64,000 bases of DNA from Pseudomonadota bacterium (lineage in GTDB: Bacteria; Desulfobacterota; Binatia; Binatales; Binataceae): NCBI GenBank assembly GCA_021325025.1, contig JAJPHZ010000035.1, positions 310,001 to 374,000 on the forward strand. Reading direction: 5' to 3'. Under the pieces are notes generated by a model. It had not been told where the DNA came from. It saw only the letters and a list, made by a program, of their open reading frames with translations, and did not search any database. The translations under genes were made by a program, and so were the position numbers. How positions within the stretch are numbered: the first letter of the stretch is position 1; each line of letters opens with the position of its first letter. Below, piece by piece: positions 54,060 through 63,204 of the stretch.

Positions 54060-54917
54060 ATGCATTCGCGTGTCGTATATCTGCGCTCCCCGCAGTGGGG
54101 CGGTCTGGCTGTACGCCCCGATGCAATGATCGCCGGAGCCGATTTTCGCGAGGTGAAGAATATCGCGCGAATCCGGGCCGGCTTTCTGACATCGGCCCAC
54201 GGCAACCTTTTTATCAAGCGCTTCACGCCCGGGTCGTGGATCGAAGGGATACTTGAGCGCCTTCGCGGCTCGCGCGCCGCCCGCTCGGTGCGCGCGGCGC
54301 AGATGCTGGAGCGGGGCGGTTTCCTGGTCCCGGCCCCGCTGGCCGCTTGCGAGCAAATTTCCGCCGGCGCCATCAGGACAAGCTGGCTGTTCAGCGAAGC
54401 GTTGGAAGCGGCTCACGTCTTCAGCCGCTTTATCGAGCGTGGGCACGCGCCGGCCGAGCAGGAGCGCCGGTTGCGGCGCGACGCGCTCGAAGCGGTGGCG
54501 CGATGCGTCCGGCGGCTGCATGACGCGGGGTTGTTCAGCTCGGATTTGCAGGAAACCAACTTGATGCTTGAGCAGGTGGAGGGCGTGCTGCGCATCCATT
54601 TCGTGGACCTCGATGGCTTCCGCCGTCTGGCGCGCGTGTCGTGGAAGCGCCGTCGGCGCAACCTGGTGCAACTGGACCGCAGCGTGGGCCGCTTCATGAG
54701 CCGTTGCGAGCGGCTGCGCTTCCTGTATACCTACCTCGGTCCGGGATGGGAGCGGCGCCAAGTCAGCAAGCTGGTGGCAAGGCTGATGCGAGAGCGCGCG
54801 CGCAAGGAGCGCGAATTCGCGCGCCGGCGTGCAAAACGCCCGGGTCGCGTCGACTCTCTTTCCGCGCGAGCCCACGGCGGCGAACGCATCGCCCCCGAAC
54901 TGTCGCAACCTTGGTAA
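54060..54917 (+). CDS. Kdo/WaaP-type LPS kinase family protein
   Basis: A 285-residue protein-kinase-fold protein. LFIKRF provides the ATP Lys. LHDAGLFSSDLQETNLML is the catalytic loop with the Asp and Asn intact but Ser-Ser in place of the usual His-x, and IHFVDLDGFRR corresponds to the DFG position with Asp-Leu-Asp. Family members phosphorylate Kdo or heptose in the LPS core. The C-terminus is strongly basic (RARKEREFARRRAKR). ATG 54060 is chosen. It precedes the VIT-type transporter by 11 bp. Confidence 0.85.
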   Translation: MHSRVVYLRSPQWGGLAVRPDAMIAGADFREVKNIARIRAGFLTSAHGNLFIKRFTPGSWIEGILERLRGSRAARSVRAAQMLERGGFLVPAPLAACEQISAGAIRTSWLFSEALEAAHVFSRFIERGHAPAEQERRLRRDALEAVARCVRRLHDAGLFSSDLQETNLMLEQVEGVLRIHFVDLDGFRRLARVSWKRRRRNLVQLDRSVGRFMSRCERLRFLYTYLGPGWERRQVSKLVARLMRERARKEREFARRRAKRPGRVDSLSARAHGGERIAPELSQPW

Positions 54918-54928
54918 GCAAGGCCCCG

Positions 54929-55648
54929 ATGGCGATCTCCATCCGCAGGCGCGAATACGACCATCACACCGAGCAGGTTCATGCCGCCGGCGGCGAGCGC
55001 GTGCGCGACCTGATGCTGGGGCTCAATGACGGCCTGGTCGCCTCGCTGGCGGTTACCTCGGGCGTCAGCGGCGCCTTTACCGCGCGCAAGGTAGTGATCA
55101 TGGCGGGGCTGGCGGAGATGCTGGGCGGAGCGGTGTCGATGGGCCTGGCGGCGTTCATCTCAGCGCGCTCGCAGATCGAGTTCTATCATAGCGAGATCGA
55201 ACGCGAGCATCAGGAGATGCGCAAATGGCCCGAGCGCGAGCGCGACGAGATCCGCTCCATTTACCGCGCCAAGGGCTTCAGCGGAAAGCTGCTGGATGAA
55301 ATCGTTGCCCACATCACCTCCGATCCCAAGCGCTGGAGCGACGTGATGATGCGCGAGGAGCTCGGCTTCAGCGGCGAATTCGACTCGCCCCTGCGCTCGG
55401 GCACCACGGTGGGGCTTTCCTATCTGTGTGGCGCGGCCATCCCGGTGCTGCCCTACATTTTTGTCGAACCTTCACATGGAGTAGTGTTTTCCGTCCTGGC
55501 GACGTTGGTCGCGCTGTTCGTGGTCGGCGCCGCCAAGACCGTCATTACCACCCGTTCATGGTGGCGCAGCGGACTGGAAAGCGCGTTGACGGGCGCGGCG
55601 GCTGCCGCGGCGACTTTCGCCGCGGGGTCGTTGTTTTCGCGCCTGTAG
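54929..55648 (+). CDS. VIT1/CCC1-family metal transporter
   Basis: A 239-residue membrane protein with the CCC1/VIT1 fold. LGLNDGLVASLAVTSGVSGA is the first TM with the conserved Asp. SMGLAAFISARSQIEFYHSEIEREH begins the cytoplasmic metal-binding helix region, followed by three C-terminal TM segments. These export Fe2+ or Mn2+ from the cytoplasm. The frame starts earlier (54641) but ATG 54929 gives the family N-terminus. It is in an apparent operon with the upstream LPS-kinase-like gene and the following methyltransferase. Confidence 0.9.
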   Translation: MAISIRRREYDHHTEQVHAAGGERVRDLMLGLNDGLVASLAVTSGVSGAFTARKVVIMAGLAEMLGGAVSMGLAAFISARSQIEFYHSEIEREHQEMRKWPERERDEIRSIYRAKGFSGKLLDEIVAHITSDPKRWSDVMMREELGFSGEFDSPLRSGTTVGLSYLCGAAIPVLPYIFVEPSHGVVFSVLATLVALFVVGAAKTVITTRSWWRSGLESALTGAAAAAATFAAGSLFSRL

Positions 55649-55656
55649 GAGCACCG

Positions 55657-56601
55657 ATGGCAGAAGCAGCGCAACCGACAGCGGCGGACAACGGACTGGC
55701 CCAGCGCATCCGCGTCCGTATTGAGCAAATCTATTCGACCAAATCAGTCCAGGGCGAGGACGGTACGACCTACAATATCATGCCGGCTGCCCTGCCGCTC
55801 GAGCGCGGGCGCTTTCTGCTCGACGTGTGCCGCAAGTACCGGCCGCTCGCCACGCTGGAGGTGGGAATGGCGTGGGGCGTTTCCACGCTGCATATCCTGC
55901 AGGCGCTGATGGAAAACGGCGTTGCCCAGCCCCGTCATGTGCTGATGGATCCCTTTCAAGGGAGCTCGTTTCACAACGCCGCCCTGCGCACACTAGCCGA
56001 ACTTGGCCTTGAGGACTGCGTCGAATTCCACGCGCAGCCGTCGAGCCTGGTGCTGCCCAGGATGGTTGGGGAGGGACGCCAGTTTGACCTTGCCTTTATC
56101 GACGGCGATCATCGCTTCGACGCCGTCTTCGTCGACTTCTTTTACATCGACCAACTGCTCAAGCCCGGCGGCGTTGCGATCTTCGATGACACGAGCTGGG
56201 ACGGCGTCTATCTGGCGTGCCGGTTCGCGCAAACCAATTACGGCTACGAAACGATTGCGGATCTGGCGGCGTCGGGCGGATCCGGATCGGCGCCCGGACG
56301 GCCGTTGATGCGAGCCTGCCGAAAGCCCCTCACGCCCGTGGAGCGCGAGCAGACGCACTTTGTGCCCTTTTTCGAGGACTTCGTCTCCAATCGGTTCGGC
56401 AAGCGGCTGACCGCTTCAACCTTGCGTTATCAGGGCCTGATCGCCTTGCGCGAGGGGCGGCGCGCCGAGGCGCGGCGCTGCTTCCGTGAAGCGCTGGGTG
56501 TTGACCCGCTGCATGTGAAAACCTACTTCCGGTTGATCCGAACCTACCTGCCGGCGGCGCTGATTCGCGCCACTACCGGCCGCACCGGGTCGGCGGGTTG
56601 A
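55657..56601 (+). CDS. Class I SAM-dependent methyltransferase (Methyltransf_24-like) with TPR-like tail
   Basis: A 314-residue protein. LEVGMAWGVSTLHIL is the SAM loop, FIDGDHRFDAVFVDF the second motif and LLKPGGVAIFDDTSW the third, a set found in methyltransferase 24 proteins that act on sugars or small metabolites. A C-terminal segment RYQGLIALREGRRAEARRCFREALGVDPLH looks like one TPR repeat. It starts 8 bp after the VIT gene and is probably co-transcribed. Substrate unknown. Confidence 0.86.
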   Translation: MAEAAQPTAADNGLAQRIRVRIEQIYSTKSVQGEDGTTYNIMPAALPLERGRFLLDVCRKYRPLATLEVGMAWGVSTLHILQALMENGVAQPRHVLMDPFQGSSFHNAALRTLAELGLEDCVEFHAQPSSLVLPRMVGEGRQFDLAFIDGDHRFDAVFVDFFYIDQLLKPGGVAIFDDTSWDGVYLACRFAQTNYGYETIADLAASGGSGSAPGRPLMRACRKPLTPVEREQTHFVPFFEDFVSNRFGKRLTASTLRYQGLIALREGRRAEARRCFREALGVDPLHVKTYFRLIRTYLPAALIRATTGRTGSAG

Positions 56602-56604
56602 AGT

Positions 56605-56925
56605 TCACCGGCGCGGCGCGCCTGGTTGCGGCTCTTCGCGGTCCTGTGGATGCTTGACGGCGGCCTCGACGACGCGGTTGGAAACGTCGGTTTCGATGAC
56701 GTAGCGGTCGCCGTGGGCGGTCTCGAAAACCAGCAGCTTGCCGCCCGTCTCGCGCAGCGGGATGGCCTCGATCGGTTTGCCGAACTGCGCCACGACCTGA
56801 GCCAGGGTCCGTCCGACCAGCGGCATAACAATCGCCACGTCATTGCCGCCCGGTTGCGCCGAAACGACAGCACTCATAAGCGCCACGCACAGCGCCCCGC
56901 TAACTGTCATGACCGCCCTGATCAT
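56605..56925 (-). CDS. Small periplasmic protein, function unknown
   Basis: A 106-residue protein with a signal peptide ending VVSAQ. The mature part has a hydrophobic VGRTLAQVVAQFGKP and a beta-rich GGKLLVFETAHGDRYVIETDVSNRVV segment resembling a small BamE/SmpA-like fold, but I do not assign it. Its C-terminus is Pro/Arg-rich. It is convergent with the methyltransferase gene and may be read together with the Rieske gene 45 bp upstream. Confidence 0.6.
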   Translation of the reverse strand: MIRAVMTVSGALCVALMSAVVSAQPGGNDVAIVMPLVGRTLAQVVAQFGKPIEAIPLRETGGKLLVFETAHGDRYVIETDVSNRVVEAAVKHPQDREEPQPGAPRR

Positions 56926-56970
56926 GGTGGCCTTTGCCGGCTCCCGGTCCCGCGTTGGGCGCGCGCAAGC

Positions 56971-57276
56971 TCAGACTTCGACGAGCACCGAATCGCCCTC
57001 GACCTTGACCGCGTAGCAGGCCACACGTTTGGTCTCGTCTTCCATGTAGCAGCCGGTGGTCACGTCGTAAAACCATCCGTGCCAGGGGCAGGTCACGACG
57101 GTGCCGTCCAGGTCGCCCTCGCCCAGCGGTCCGCCGCGATGCAGGCAGGTGTTGTTGATCGCGTAGAATTTGCCGCCCACGTTGAACAGGGCGATGGTGG
57201 TCTCGCCAACCTTGATTGGTTTGCCGGTGCCCTCAGCAATCTCGCCGACGCTTGCGACCTTGACAAAGTTGCCCAC
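56971..57276 (-). CDS. Rieske [2Fe-2S] ferredoxin-like protein
   Basis: A 101-residue single-domain Rieske protein. The cluster ligands are in CLHRGGPLGEG (C-x-H) and CPWHGWFYDV (C-x2-H), and FYAINNTCLHRG opens the domain. It resembles the soluble Rieske components of ring-hydroxylating dioxygenases and nitrite-reductase small subunits. The start is a GTG at 57276 with AGGTGA upstream. No oxygenase lies next to it, so its partner is unknown. Confidence 0.92.
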   Translation of the reverse strand: MGNFVKVASVGEIAEGTGKPIKVGETTIALFNVGGKFYAINNTCLHRGGPLGEGDLDGTVVTCPWHGWFYDVTTGCYMEDETKRVACYAVKVEGDSVLVEV

Positions 57277-57344
57277 GGTAACTCACCTCTCTGGCTGCGA
57301 CCGATTGTAGTGGCAGTCCGCCGCGGCCTGCAACCGCGTAGCGC

Positions 57345-58541
57345 TCAGGTCGTGTATTCCGCGTTGATCCTGACGTAGTCGTAGCTGAGGTCGCAGGTCA
57401 TCATGCTGAAGCGGGCCGAGCCCTGCTTGAGGTCCAATCGCACGCTGAACTCACGCTGACGCATCGCCTGCGCCGCCTGCGACAGCGCCTCGGTCAGGAT
57501 CATACCGCGGGCGGCGATCCTGACCTTGTCCACCCACAGCTCGAGCCGCTCGGGATCAAAACGCACGCCGCACGCGCCCGCCGCCGCGGTGATCCGGCCG
57601 ACATTGGGGTCGTTGCCGAAAAATGCGGTCTTGACCAGCGGCGAGTTGGCGATCTGACGCGCCACCCGCGCGGCGTCGGAGGGCGAGCGCGCGCCCCGCA
57701 CCTCGACGGTGACGAACTTGCTGGCACCTTCGCCGTCGTAGACCAACTGGCGCGCAAGGCTGTGCGCAACCGCACCAACCGCGTCCCCGAAAGCGGCGAG
57801 CTCGCGCGCATCGGGGCTGCGGTTGGCAGCGGCGCCGCTGGCCAGCAGCAGCAGGGTGTCGTTGGTCGACATGTCGCCGTCAACCGTAATCGCGTTGAAG
57901 CTGCGTGCCGCCGCATCCCTGAGCGCGCGCCGCAGCGCGGCGGCCGGAATCGCGGCGTCGGTCACGATAAAGGCGAGCATCGTCGCCATGTTGGGCGCGA
58001 TCATTCCCGCGCCTTTGGCGGCTCCGGCGATAGCAACCGGCGCGCCGCCGATGCGTATCGTGGTCGAGGCGAGCTTGGGGATAGTGTCAGTGGTCATGAT
58101 CGCCATCGCGAAGTCGGCCATCGCTTGCGGCGAGAGCGCCGCACAGGCTTCGCGCACACCGGCGCGGTATTTTTCGAGATCGTAAAGATGGCCGATCACG
58201 CCGGTGGAGCACGGCACGACCGCCTCCTCCTCGCAGCCCAGTTCCGCTGCCACGGCGGCACACGAATACTGCGCAAGTTTCATTCCCGCCTTGCCGGTGA
58301 AGCAGTTGGCCGAACCCGAATTGGCCGCCACGGCACGCAGGCGTCCGGCGCGCAGGCGCTGACGGGCAAGCGTTACCGGCGCGGCCTTGACCTGGTTGGT
58401 AGTGAAAATGCCGGCCGCCGCCGCAGGCGTATCGGCCACGATCAGGCCCAAATCCTTGCGCGCCGGTTCCCTCTTGAGACCGGCCGCAACTCCCGCAAAT
58501 CGAAAGCCCGCCACCGCGCGGGGCTCCGCCCTGACTTCCAT
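57345..58541 (-). CDS. argJ: Bifunctional glutamate N-acetyltransferase / amino-acid acetyltransferase
   Basis: A 398-residue ornithine acetyltransferase that recycles acetyl from N-acetyl-ornithine and may also use acetyl-CoA (arginine pathway). The self-cleavage site is IAPNMA-TMLAF, with Thr187 becoming the nucleophile of the beta chain. STGVIG (oxyanion), FNAITVDGDMSTNDT and FGNDPNVGRI match the family. Length is typical (about 400). It is divergent from the SnoaL-like gene. Confidence 0.96.
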   Translation of the reverse strand: MEVRAEPRAVAGFRFAGVAAGLKREPARKDLGLIVADTPAAAAGIFTTNQVKAAPVTLARQRLRAGRLRAVAANSGSANCFTGKAGMKLAQYSCAAVAAELGCEEEAVVPCSTGVIGHLYDLEKYRAGVREACAALSPQAMADFAMAIMTTDTIPKLASTTIRIGGAPVAIAGAAKGAGMIAPNMATMLAFIVTDAAIPAAALRRALRDAAARSFNAITVDGDMSTNDTLLLLASGAAANRSPDARELAAFGDAVGAVAHSLARQLVYDGEGASKFVTVEVRGARSPSDAARVARQIANSPLVKTAFFGNDPNVGRITAAAGACGVRFDPERLELWVDKVRIAARGMILTEALSQAAQAMRQREFSVRLDLKQGSARFSMMTCDLSYDYVRINAEYTT

Positions 58542-58727
58542 CGGCGCACCTCCGTCGCGCTATCTAAACCAGAGGCGGCAAAGCCGAGCAAGCTTGCGCG
58601 AAGCTTCGACAAGGCGGACCGTGAGCATGTGTCGGGCCAACCCATCTTTGTGGTCATTCAGTGCGGTTCCATGGTAAGGGTATGCGAATGCATTTCGAAC
58701 ATTGATACCAAGACTTAGAGGACGCCC

Positions 58728-59180
58728 ATGCTGAGCCTGCAGGAAATTTCGGATCGGCTTGAGATCCAACAGCTTATGATTGACTACAGCAGCGCGATCG
58801 ATCAGCGCGACTACGATCGGCTCGACGATGTATTCACGCCCGACGCGTATATTGACTATCGCGCGATGGGCGGAATCGACGGCCGTTACCCGGAAGTGAA
58901 GGCGTGGCTGAGGCCGGCGTTAAGTGTATTTCCGCATTACTACCACATGGTCGGCAACATGGCGATCAAGCTAAATGGCGACACCGCTTCGGCACGCACT
59001 ATCTGCTTCAATCCGATGGAAGTAAGGCTGGCCGACGGCACCACGCAGGTGATGTTCCTGGGACTTTGGTACGTGGACAAATTCGTGCGCACGCCCAAAG
59101 GATGGCGCATCAGCGAACGCGTCGAGCAGAGTTGTTACGCCCACAACGTCCCGGCCGGCATCCGAGTCACCGACAGGTAG
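58728..59180 (+). CDS. SnoaL-like / NTF2-fold protein
   Basis: A 150-residue NTF2-like protein. The N-terminal EISDRLEIQQLMIDYSSAIDQRDYDRLDDVFTPDA pattern and the final GLWYVDKFVRTPKGWRISERV are typical of the SnoaL-like polyketide-cyclase or dehydratase group (SnoaL_4). The catalytic residues vary across the family, so only the fold is sure. A 186-bp gap to argJ holds its promoter. Substrate unknown. Confidence 0.85.
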   Translation: MLSLQEISDRLEIQQLMIDYSSAIDQRDYDRLDDVFTPDAYIDYRAMGGIDGRYPEVKAWLRPALSVFPHYYHMVGNMAIKLNGDTASARTICFNPMEVRLADGTTQVMFLGLWYVDKFVRTPKGWRISERVEQSCYAHNVPAGIRVTDR

Positions 59181-59333
59181 CTCGATGGTCCTTGCCTGTT
59201 CCCTAATCCTGAAGCTCGGGCGCAAATCGCCGCTGTGGGGGCGTTTTGAAAACCCGGACCTCACCGGTTGTCCAACGTGCCATCCACGCAAACCGCTGCG
59301 CGGCATGTCCGCTGGTCCGGCGCGGCGGGGATG

Positions 59334-61040
59334 TCAGTGCGCCAGCGGGCCGCGCAGCAGCCGGCCGGGCTCAGCGCCGGTGTGCTCGTTGTTGCGCAGC
59401 AGGACTTCGCCGTTGACGATACTCGCCAGCAGGCCGTCGGCTTTTTGCTTGAGCCGCCGCGCGCCCGCGGGCAGGTCGTAGACCAGTTCCGGCATTTGCG
59501 GACCGATCCGGTCGGGGTCGAACACGATCACGTCGGCGGCGTAGCCTTCGCGGATCAAGCCGCGTCCCTCAAGGCCCCAGCATTGCGCGGGCACCGACGT
59601 CATCCGCCGCACCGCCTCCTCCAGCGTCAGCGCCCGCTTCTCGCGTACCCAGTAGCTCAGCAGATGCGTCTGCAGCGAGGAATCCATGATTTGCGAGACG
59701 TGGGCGCCGGAATCGGAGAAGGTGGGAATCGTGCGGGGATGCCTGATCATGGCGAGCACCTCGTCCTGATCCTCGTTGGCGATGGTTTGCAGGAAGAACT
59801 GCTTGAGACCGCGCGCCAGCGCCAGGTCGATGATCACCTCCACCGGATCCCGGCTGGATTGCTCGGCAAGTTCGGCGACCGACCGATAGGGCGGCAGCGG
59901 TTTGTCGAGCGGATAGATGCGCTTGAAGTTGGCGTCGCGAACTTCCGCGCCGACGCCGGCATTGGGGTCCGGACGATGCGCCCGTGCCGCTTCGATCAGC
60001 CGCGCACGCAGTTCAGGATTGCGCAGCGCGGCTTCCTGCTCGGCCAGCGGCAGCTTGCGGATTTCGTTCCATACCGGCAGCCGGTCGAAGGGTGTGACGG
60101 TCTGAAAGGAAAACAACACGTTGAGCGAGCGCGTATGCGTCTGAGCGAACATGCGTCCGCCCGCGGCAACCGTCTCATCGATCGTGCCGAGCAGCGTCTT
60201 CCAATAATTGGGGGCCAACCCCTTGGCGGAGAACACGCCCAGCGTGATCGGCACGCAGGTATCCAGCGCGAGAGTTTTGAGGCGGCTCATGTAGTCGGGC
60301 ACGCGCGACGGGTCGCGCATGTCTTCGCTGGCCAGCTCAAAGACGCCCGCGCCCAGCTCGCCCATGACGCCCACCAACTGGCGGACCTCCTCCCAACTGG
60401 CCAGGCGGCTGGCGACCGGCAAACCCTGCGGCGTCTGATGGGAAAAGCTGCGCGACGTCGTGAATCCGATTGCGCCGGCACGGATCGCCTTGCGCACCTC
60501 ACGCTTCATCGCCGCCAAGTTCTCGGCGCTCGATGGCTGGCTGAATGCGTGCTCGCCCATCACGTAGGTGCGCAGCGCCGAATGGCCGATGTAGGCCGCG
60601 TAGTTGATGCCCTTGGGCAGGCGGTCGACCGCGTCGAGGTATTGCGGGAAGTCCTCCCACGACCAGCGGATTCCGGCCTCCATCGCCTGCGGTGAGATGT
60701 CCTCGGCGCGCTCCAGGTTGCGTATCACCAGATGCTTTTCGCTCTCGCGGCAAGGCGCCAGGGTGAATCCGCAATTGCCCATCACCACCGAAGTCACACC
60801 GTGCCAGCATGAGCAGGTCCCCAGCGCATCCCAGAACACCTGCGCGTCCATGTGCGTGTGTCCGTCGATAAAGCCGGGCGAGACGACCGCGCCCTGCGCG
60901 TCGATCGCTTCACGGGCGGGTCCCGCGACCTTGCCCACCGCCACGATTTTGCCGCCGGCGATTGCCACGTCGGCACCGAAACGCGGCGCGCCCGAGCCGT
61001 CGATTACAGTTCCGCCGCGAATGATCAGGTCCAGAGCCAT
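59334..61040 (-). CDS. N-acyl-D-amino-acid deacylase family amidohydrolase (paralogue)
   Basis: A 568-residue metal hydrolase parallel to the gene at 39774. GFIDGHTHMDAQ (HxH), GNCGFTLAPC, TFSDSGAHVSQI (catalytic Asp) and GYAADVIVFDPDRIG are the same motifs in the same order. GGAGAGAG 3 bp before ATG 61040 decides the start over a shadow extension. It is divergent from the LLM oxidoreductase gene. Substrate unknown; it need not match the first copy because the substrate loops differ. Confidence 0.9.
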   Translation of the reverse strand: MALDLIIRGGTVIDGSGAPRFGADVAIAGGKIVAVGKVAGPAREAIDAQGAVVSPGFIDGHTHMDAQVFWDALGTCSCWHGVTSVVMGNCGFTLAPCRESEKHLVIRNLERAEDISPQAMEAGIRWSWEDFPQYLDAVDRLPKGINYAAYIGHSALRTYVMGEHAFSQPSSAENLAAMKREVRKAIRAGAIGFTTSRSFSHQTPQGLPVASRLASWEEVRQLVGVMGELGAGVFELASEDMRDPSRVPDYMSRLKTLALDTCVPITLGVFSAKGLAPNYWKTLLGTIDETVAAGGRMFAQTHTRSLNVLFSFQTVTPFDRLPVWNEIRKLPLAEQEAALRNPELRARLIEAARAHRPDPNAGVGAEVRDANFKRIYPLDKPLPPYRSVAELAEQSSRDPVEVIIDLALARGLKQFFLQTIANEDQDEVLAMIRHPRTIPTFSDSGAHVSQIMDSSLQTHLLSYWVREKRALTLEEAVRRMTSVPAQCWGLEGRGLIREGYAADVIVFDPDRIGPQMPELVYDLPAGARRLKQKADGLLASIVNGEVLLRNNEHTGAEPGRLLRGPLAH

Positions 61041-61217
61041 ATCTCTCTCCTTCGTCCGGCGCCGTTGGGAGGTTGGTTGCTTGTAACACGAGTACCCGCG
61101 CCGCAACAAGCTGGAGCAATCAAACCTTCATATGGTTTCCATTTGCGGTGCAATGCCTCAAGATGGACCCTGCACACCAGGCGCACTGGAGGGCAATCAT
61201 GCAAGGTCGGCCTCAAC

Positions 61218-62075
61218 ATGCAGCTTACCGACACCACCCCGCATCCGATGGACATCGCGCGCGAGTGCGAGGAGTGGGGCTTCGAATCGATGCTGGTCAA
61301 CGAGCACATGGTGGTGCCGCTCAAGCCGAAGGTCCGGTATTACTTCGGCCGACCCGGCGAACCGATTCCCGAGTATTACGCCCATTTCCCCGAGCCGTTC
61401 ATCGCCCTGGCGATGGCGGCGGCGGTGACGAAAAACCTCAGGCTCGGCACCTGCGTGTCGCTGGTGCCCGAGCACGAGCCGATTGCTTTTGCCAAAGAGA
61501 TAGCGACACTGGACTTTTTGTCGGGTGGGCGGTTCATATTCGGCGTGGGCGGCGGCTGGCTGCGCGACGAGTCGGAGGTGATGGGCGTGGACTTCCGCCG
61601 CCGCTGGGAAATCACGCTCGAGTATGTGCGGGCGATGAAAGAGCTGTGGACCAAACGCGAAGCGAGCTTCCAGGGCGAATTCGTCAGCTTCCCGCCCGTG
61701 CGATGCTATCCGAAACCGGCGCAAAAACCGCATCCGCCCATCCATATCGGCGCGGGTGATCGCAACGGCTCATGCGAGCGCGCCCTGCGCAACACCGTAG
61801 CCGTAGCGGACGGATGGATGCCGACCCTGATGAGCCCCCAGCGGATGGAAAAGGAGCTGACCACGCTGCGGCGGATGTGCGAAGAGGCGGGCCGCGCCTT
61901 CAACTCGCTGGAGATTTCGATCGCACTTGGATGGCAGTACACCAAGTCGCAGGCCCGCGCCATGATCAGGGATTACGACGCCGCCGGAGTGCATCGCATC
62001 ATTCCCACCATCGGCGCCACGGGCTTCGACGATCCCAACGTCATCGAGAAGATCGCCGACGCGTTTTTGGGCTAG
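61218..62075 (+). CDS. LLM class oxidoreductase with disrupted start (probable frameshift)
   Basis: A 285-residue luciferase-like oxidoreductase. CEEWGFESMLVNEHMVVP, NLRLGTCVSLVPEHEPI, EIATLDFLSGGRFIFGVGGGW and AVADGWMPTLMSP are family motifs. In this frame the first ATG is at 61218, so the first beta strand (KVGLN) has no start. The best ribosome site, GGAGGG at 61188-61193, serves ATG 61199, which reads in another frame. Removing one base (for example C61202) would join them as MKVGLNMQ. It is therefore either a sequencing error or a real frameshift. FMN versus F420 is open. Confidence 0.82.
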   Translation: MQLTDTTPHPMDIARECEEWGFESMLVNEHMVVPLKPKVRYYFGRPGEPIPEYYAHFPEPFIALAMAAAVTKNLRLGTCVSLVPEHEPIAFAKEIATLDFLSGGRFIFGVGGGWLRDESEVMGVDFRRRWEITLEYVRAMKELWTKREASFQGEFVSFPPVRCYPKPAQKPHPPIHIGAGDRNGSCERALRNTVAVADGWMPTLMSPQRMEKELTTLRRMCEEAGRAFNSLEISIALGWQYTKSQARAMIRDYDAAGVHRIIPTIGATGFDDPNVIEKIADAFLG

Positions 62076-62088
62076 CGCCCTTCCCCGC

Positions 62089-63204
62089 TCAGCCCAGGCC
62101 GTAGAGTTGCGCGGCGTTATCCGCCGTGATCCTGCGGCGGTCGGCCTCGGACACGCCGGCGAAGTCGCGCGCGATCACCTCGCGCGAGTTGGGCCATGTC
62201 GAATCCGAATGCGGATAGTCGGAGGCCCACATCAGGTTGCCGACCCCGGACAATTCGCGCGTGATGATTCCCACCCGATCGTCCTGGAAAGTGGCGTAAA
62301 CCTGGCGATGGAAATAGAAGCTGGGCGGGTTGGGAATCGCGCCGTCGCGCTCCAGGTACCGGTAGCGCTCATAGGCATGGTCGGCGCGCTGCAGAAAATG
62401 CGCAATCCATCCGATGTCGTTTTCCACCGAGACGACTTTGAGGTTTGGAAAGCGCTCCAGCACGCCGCCCATGATGAGCTCGACCAGCGACTTCTCGATC
62501 CCGTGATGCAGCGTGACGTAGTGCTTCATGGTGCTGAATTTTTTCGGGTCCGGCGCGGGCGCGGCGCGCCGCTCGGTCAGGATGTGCAGGCTTATCGGCA
62601 CGCCGGAATCCTGGGCCGCCGCCCAGAACGGGTCATAGATCGGATCGTTGTACGGGTGTTCGGCCGGCGCCTCGCCCCAGACCATCGCGCCCCGCAGCCC
62701 CTTGGCCGTCACGCGGGTTAGTTCAGCGGTACTTCGTTGCGCGTCGTCCAGTGCGACCATCGCGACTCCGGCCAGGCGCTTGCGATCGTAGGAGCAATAG
62801 TCGGCCATCCAGTCGTTGTAGGCGCGGAAACAGGCCTCGCGCAGCTCGGCGTCATCGAGTTGGAACAGCCGCATGCCGAAGCTGGGATAGATGATCTCGG
62901 CAGTCACGCCGTCACGGTCCTGATCCTTGATGCGTTCGGCCGGATCCCATCCGCCCGGCCTGACGTTGGCGTATCCCTCGCGCATCTTCTGCTTGAATTG
63001 CCTGGGGTCCACGCCGGCCACGGCGAATCCTGCAATCGGCAAGGGCGGCATCCCCTCCGCGACATAAAAGTCACCCGCCCGGCCATTGACTTCATGCACC
63101 ACGTGGGGCGCGCGCTGCGCAAAGCGCCGGTCGATGCGCGTGGTCCAGACGTCGGGTGGTTCGATCACGTGGGAGTCCGCGGAAACGATTCGCTCAGCCG
63201 GCAT
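62089..63204 (-). CDS. Amidohydrolase family protein (PF04909)
   Basis: A 371-residue metal hydrolase with the same order as the copy at 47125. SADSHVIEPPDVW (DxH) opens it, RAYNDWMADYCSYDRKRL lies mid-way, and LMWASDYPHSDSTWP provides the C-terminal Asp block. AGGAAA upstream supports ATG 63204. It is convergent with the LLM oxidoreductase and divergent from the partial amidohydrolase, with which it shares a 329-bp region. Its relatives act on ring-derived acids; the substrate is unknown. Confidence 0.88.
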   Translation of the reverse strand: MPAERIVSADSHVIEPPDVWTTRIDRRFAQRAPHVVHEVNGRAGDFYVAEGMPPLPIAGFAVAGVDPRQFKQKMREGYANVRPGGWDPAERIKDQDRDGVTAEIIYPSFGMRLFQLDDAELREACFRAYNDWMADYCSYDRKRLAGVAMVALDDAQRSTAELTRVTAKGLRGAMVWGEAPAEHPYNDPIYDPFWAAAQDSGVPISLHILTERRAAPAPDPKKFSTMKHYVTLHHGIEKSLVELIMGGVLERFPNLKVVSVENDIGWIAHFLQRADHAYERYRYLERDGAIPNPPSFYFHRQVYATFQDDRVGIITRELSGVGNLMWASDYPHSDSTWPNSREVIARDFAGVSEADRRRITADNAAQLYGLG

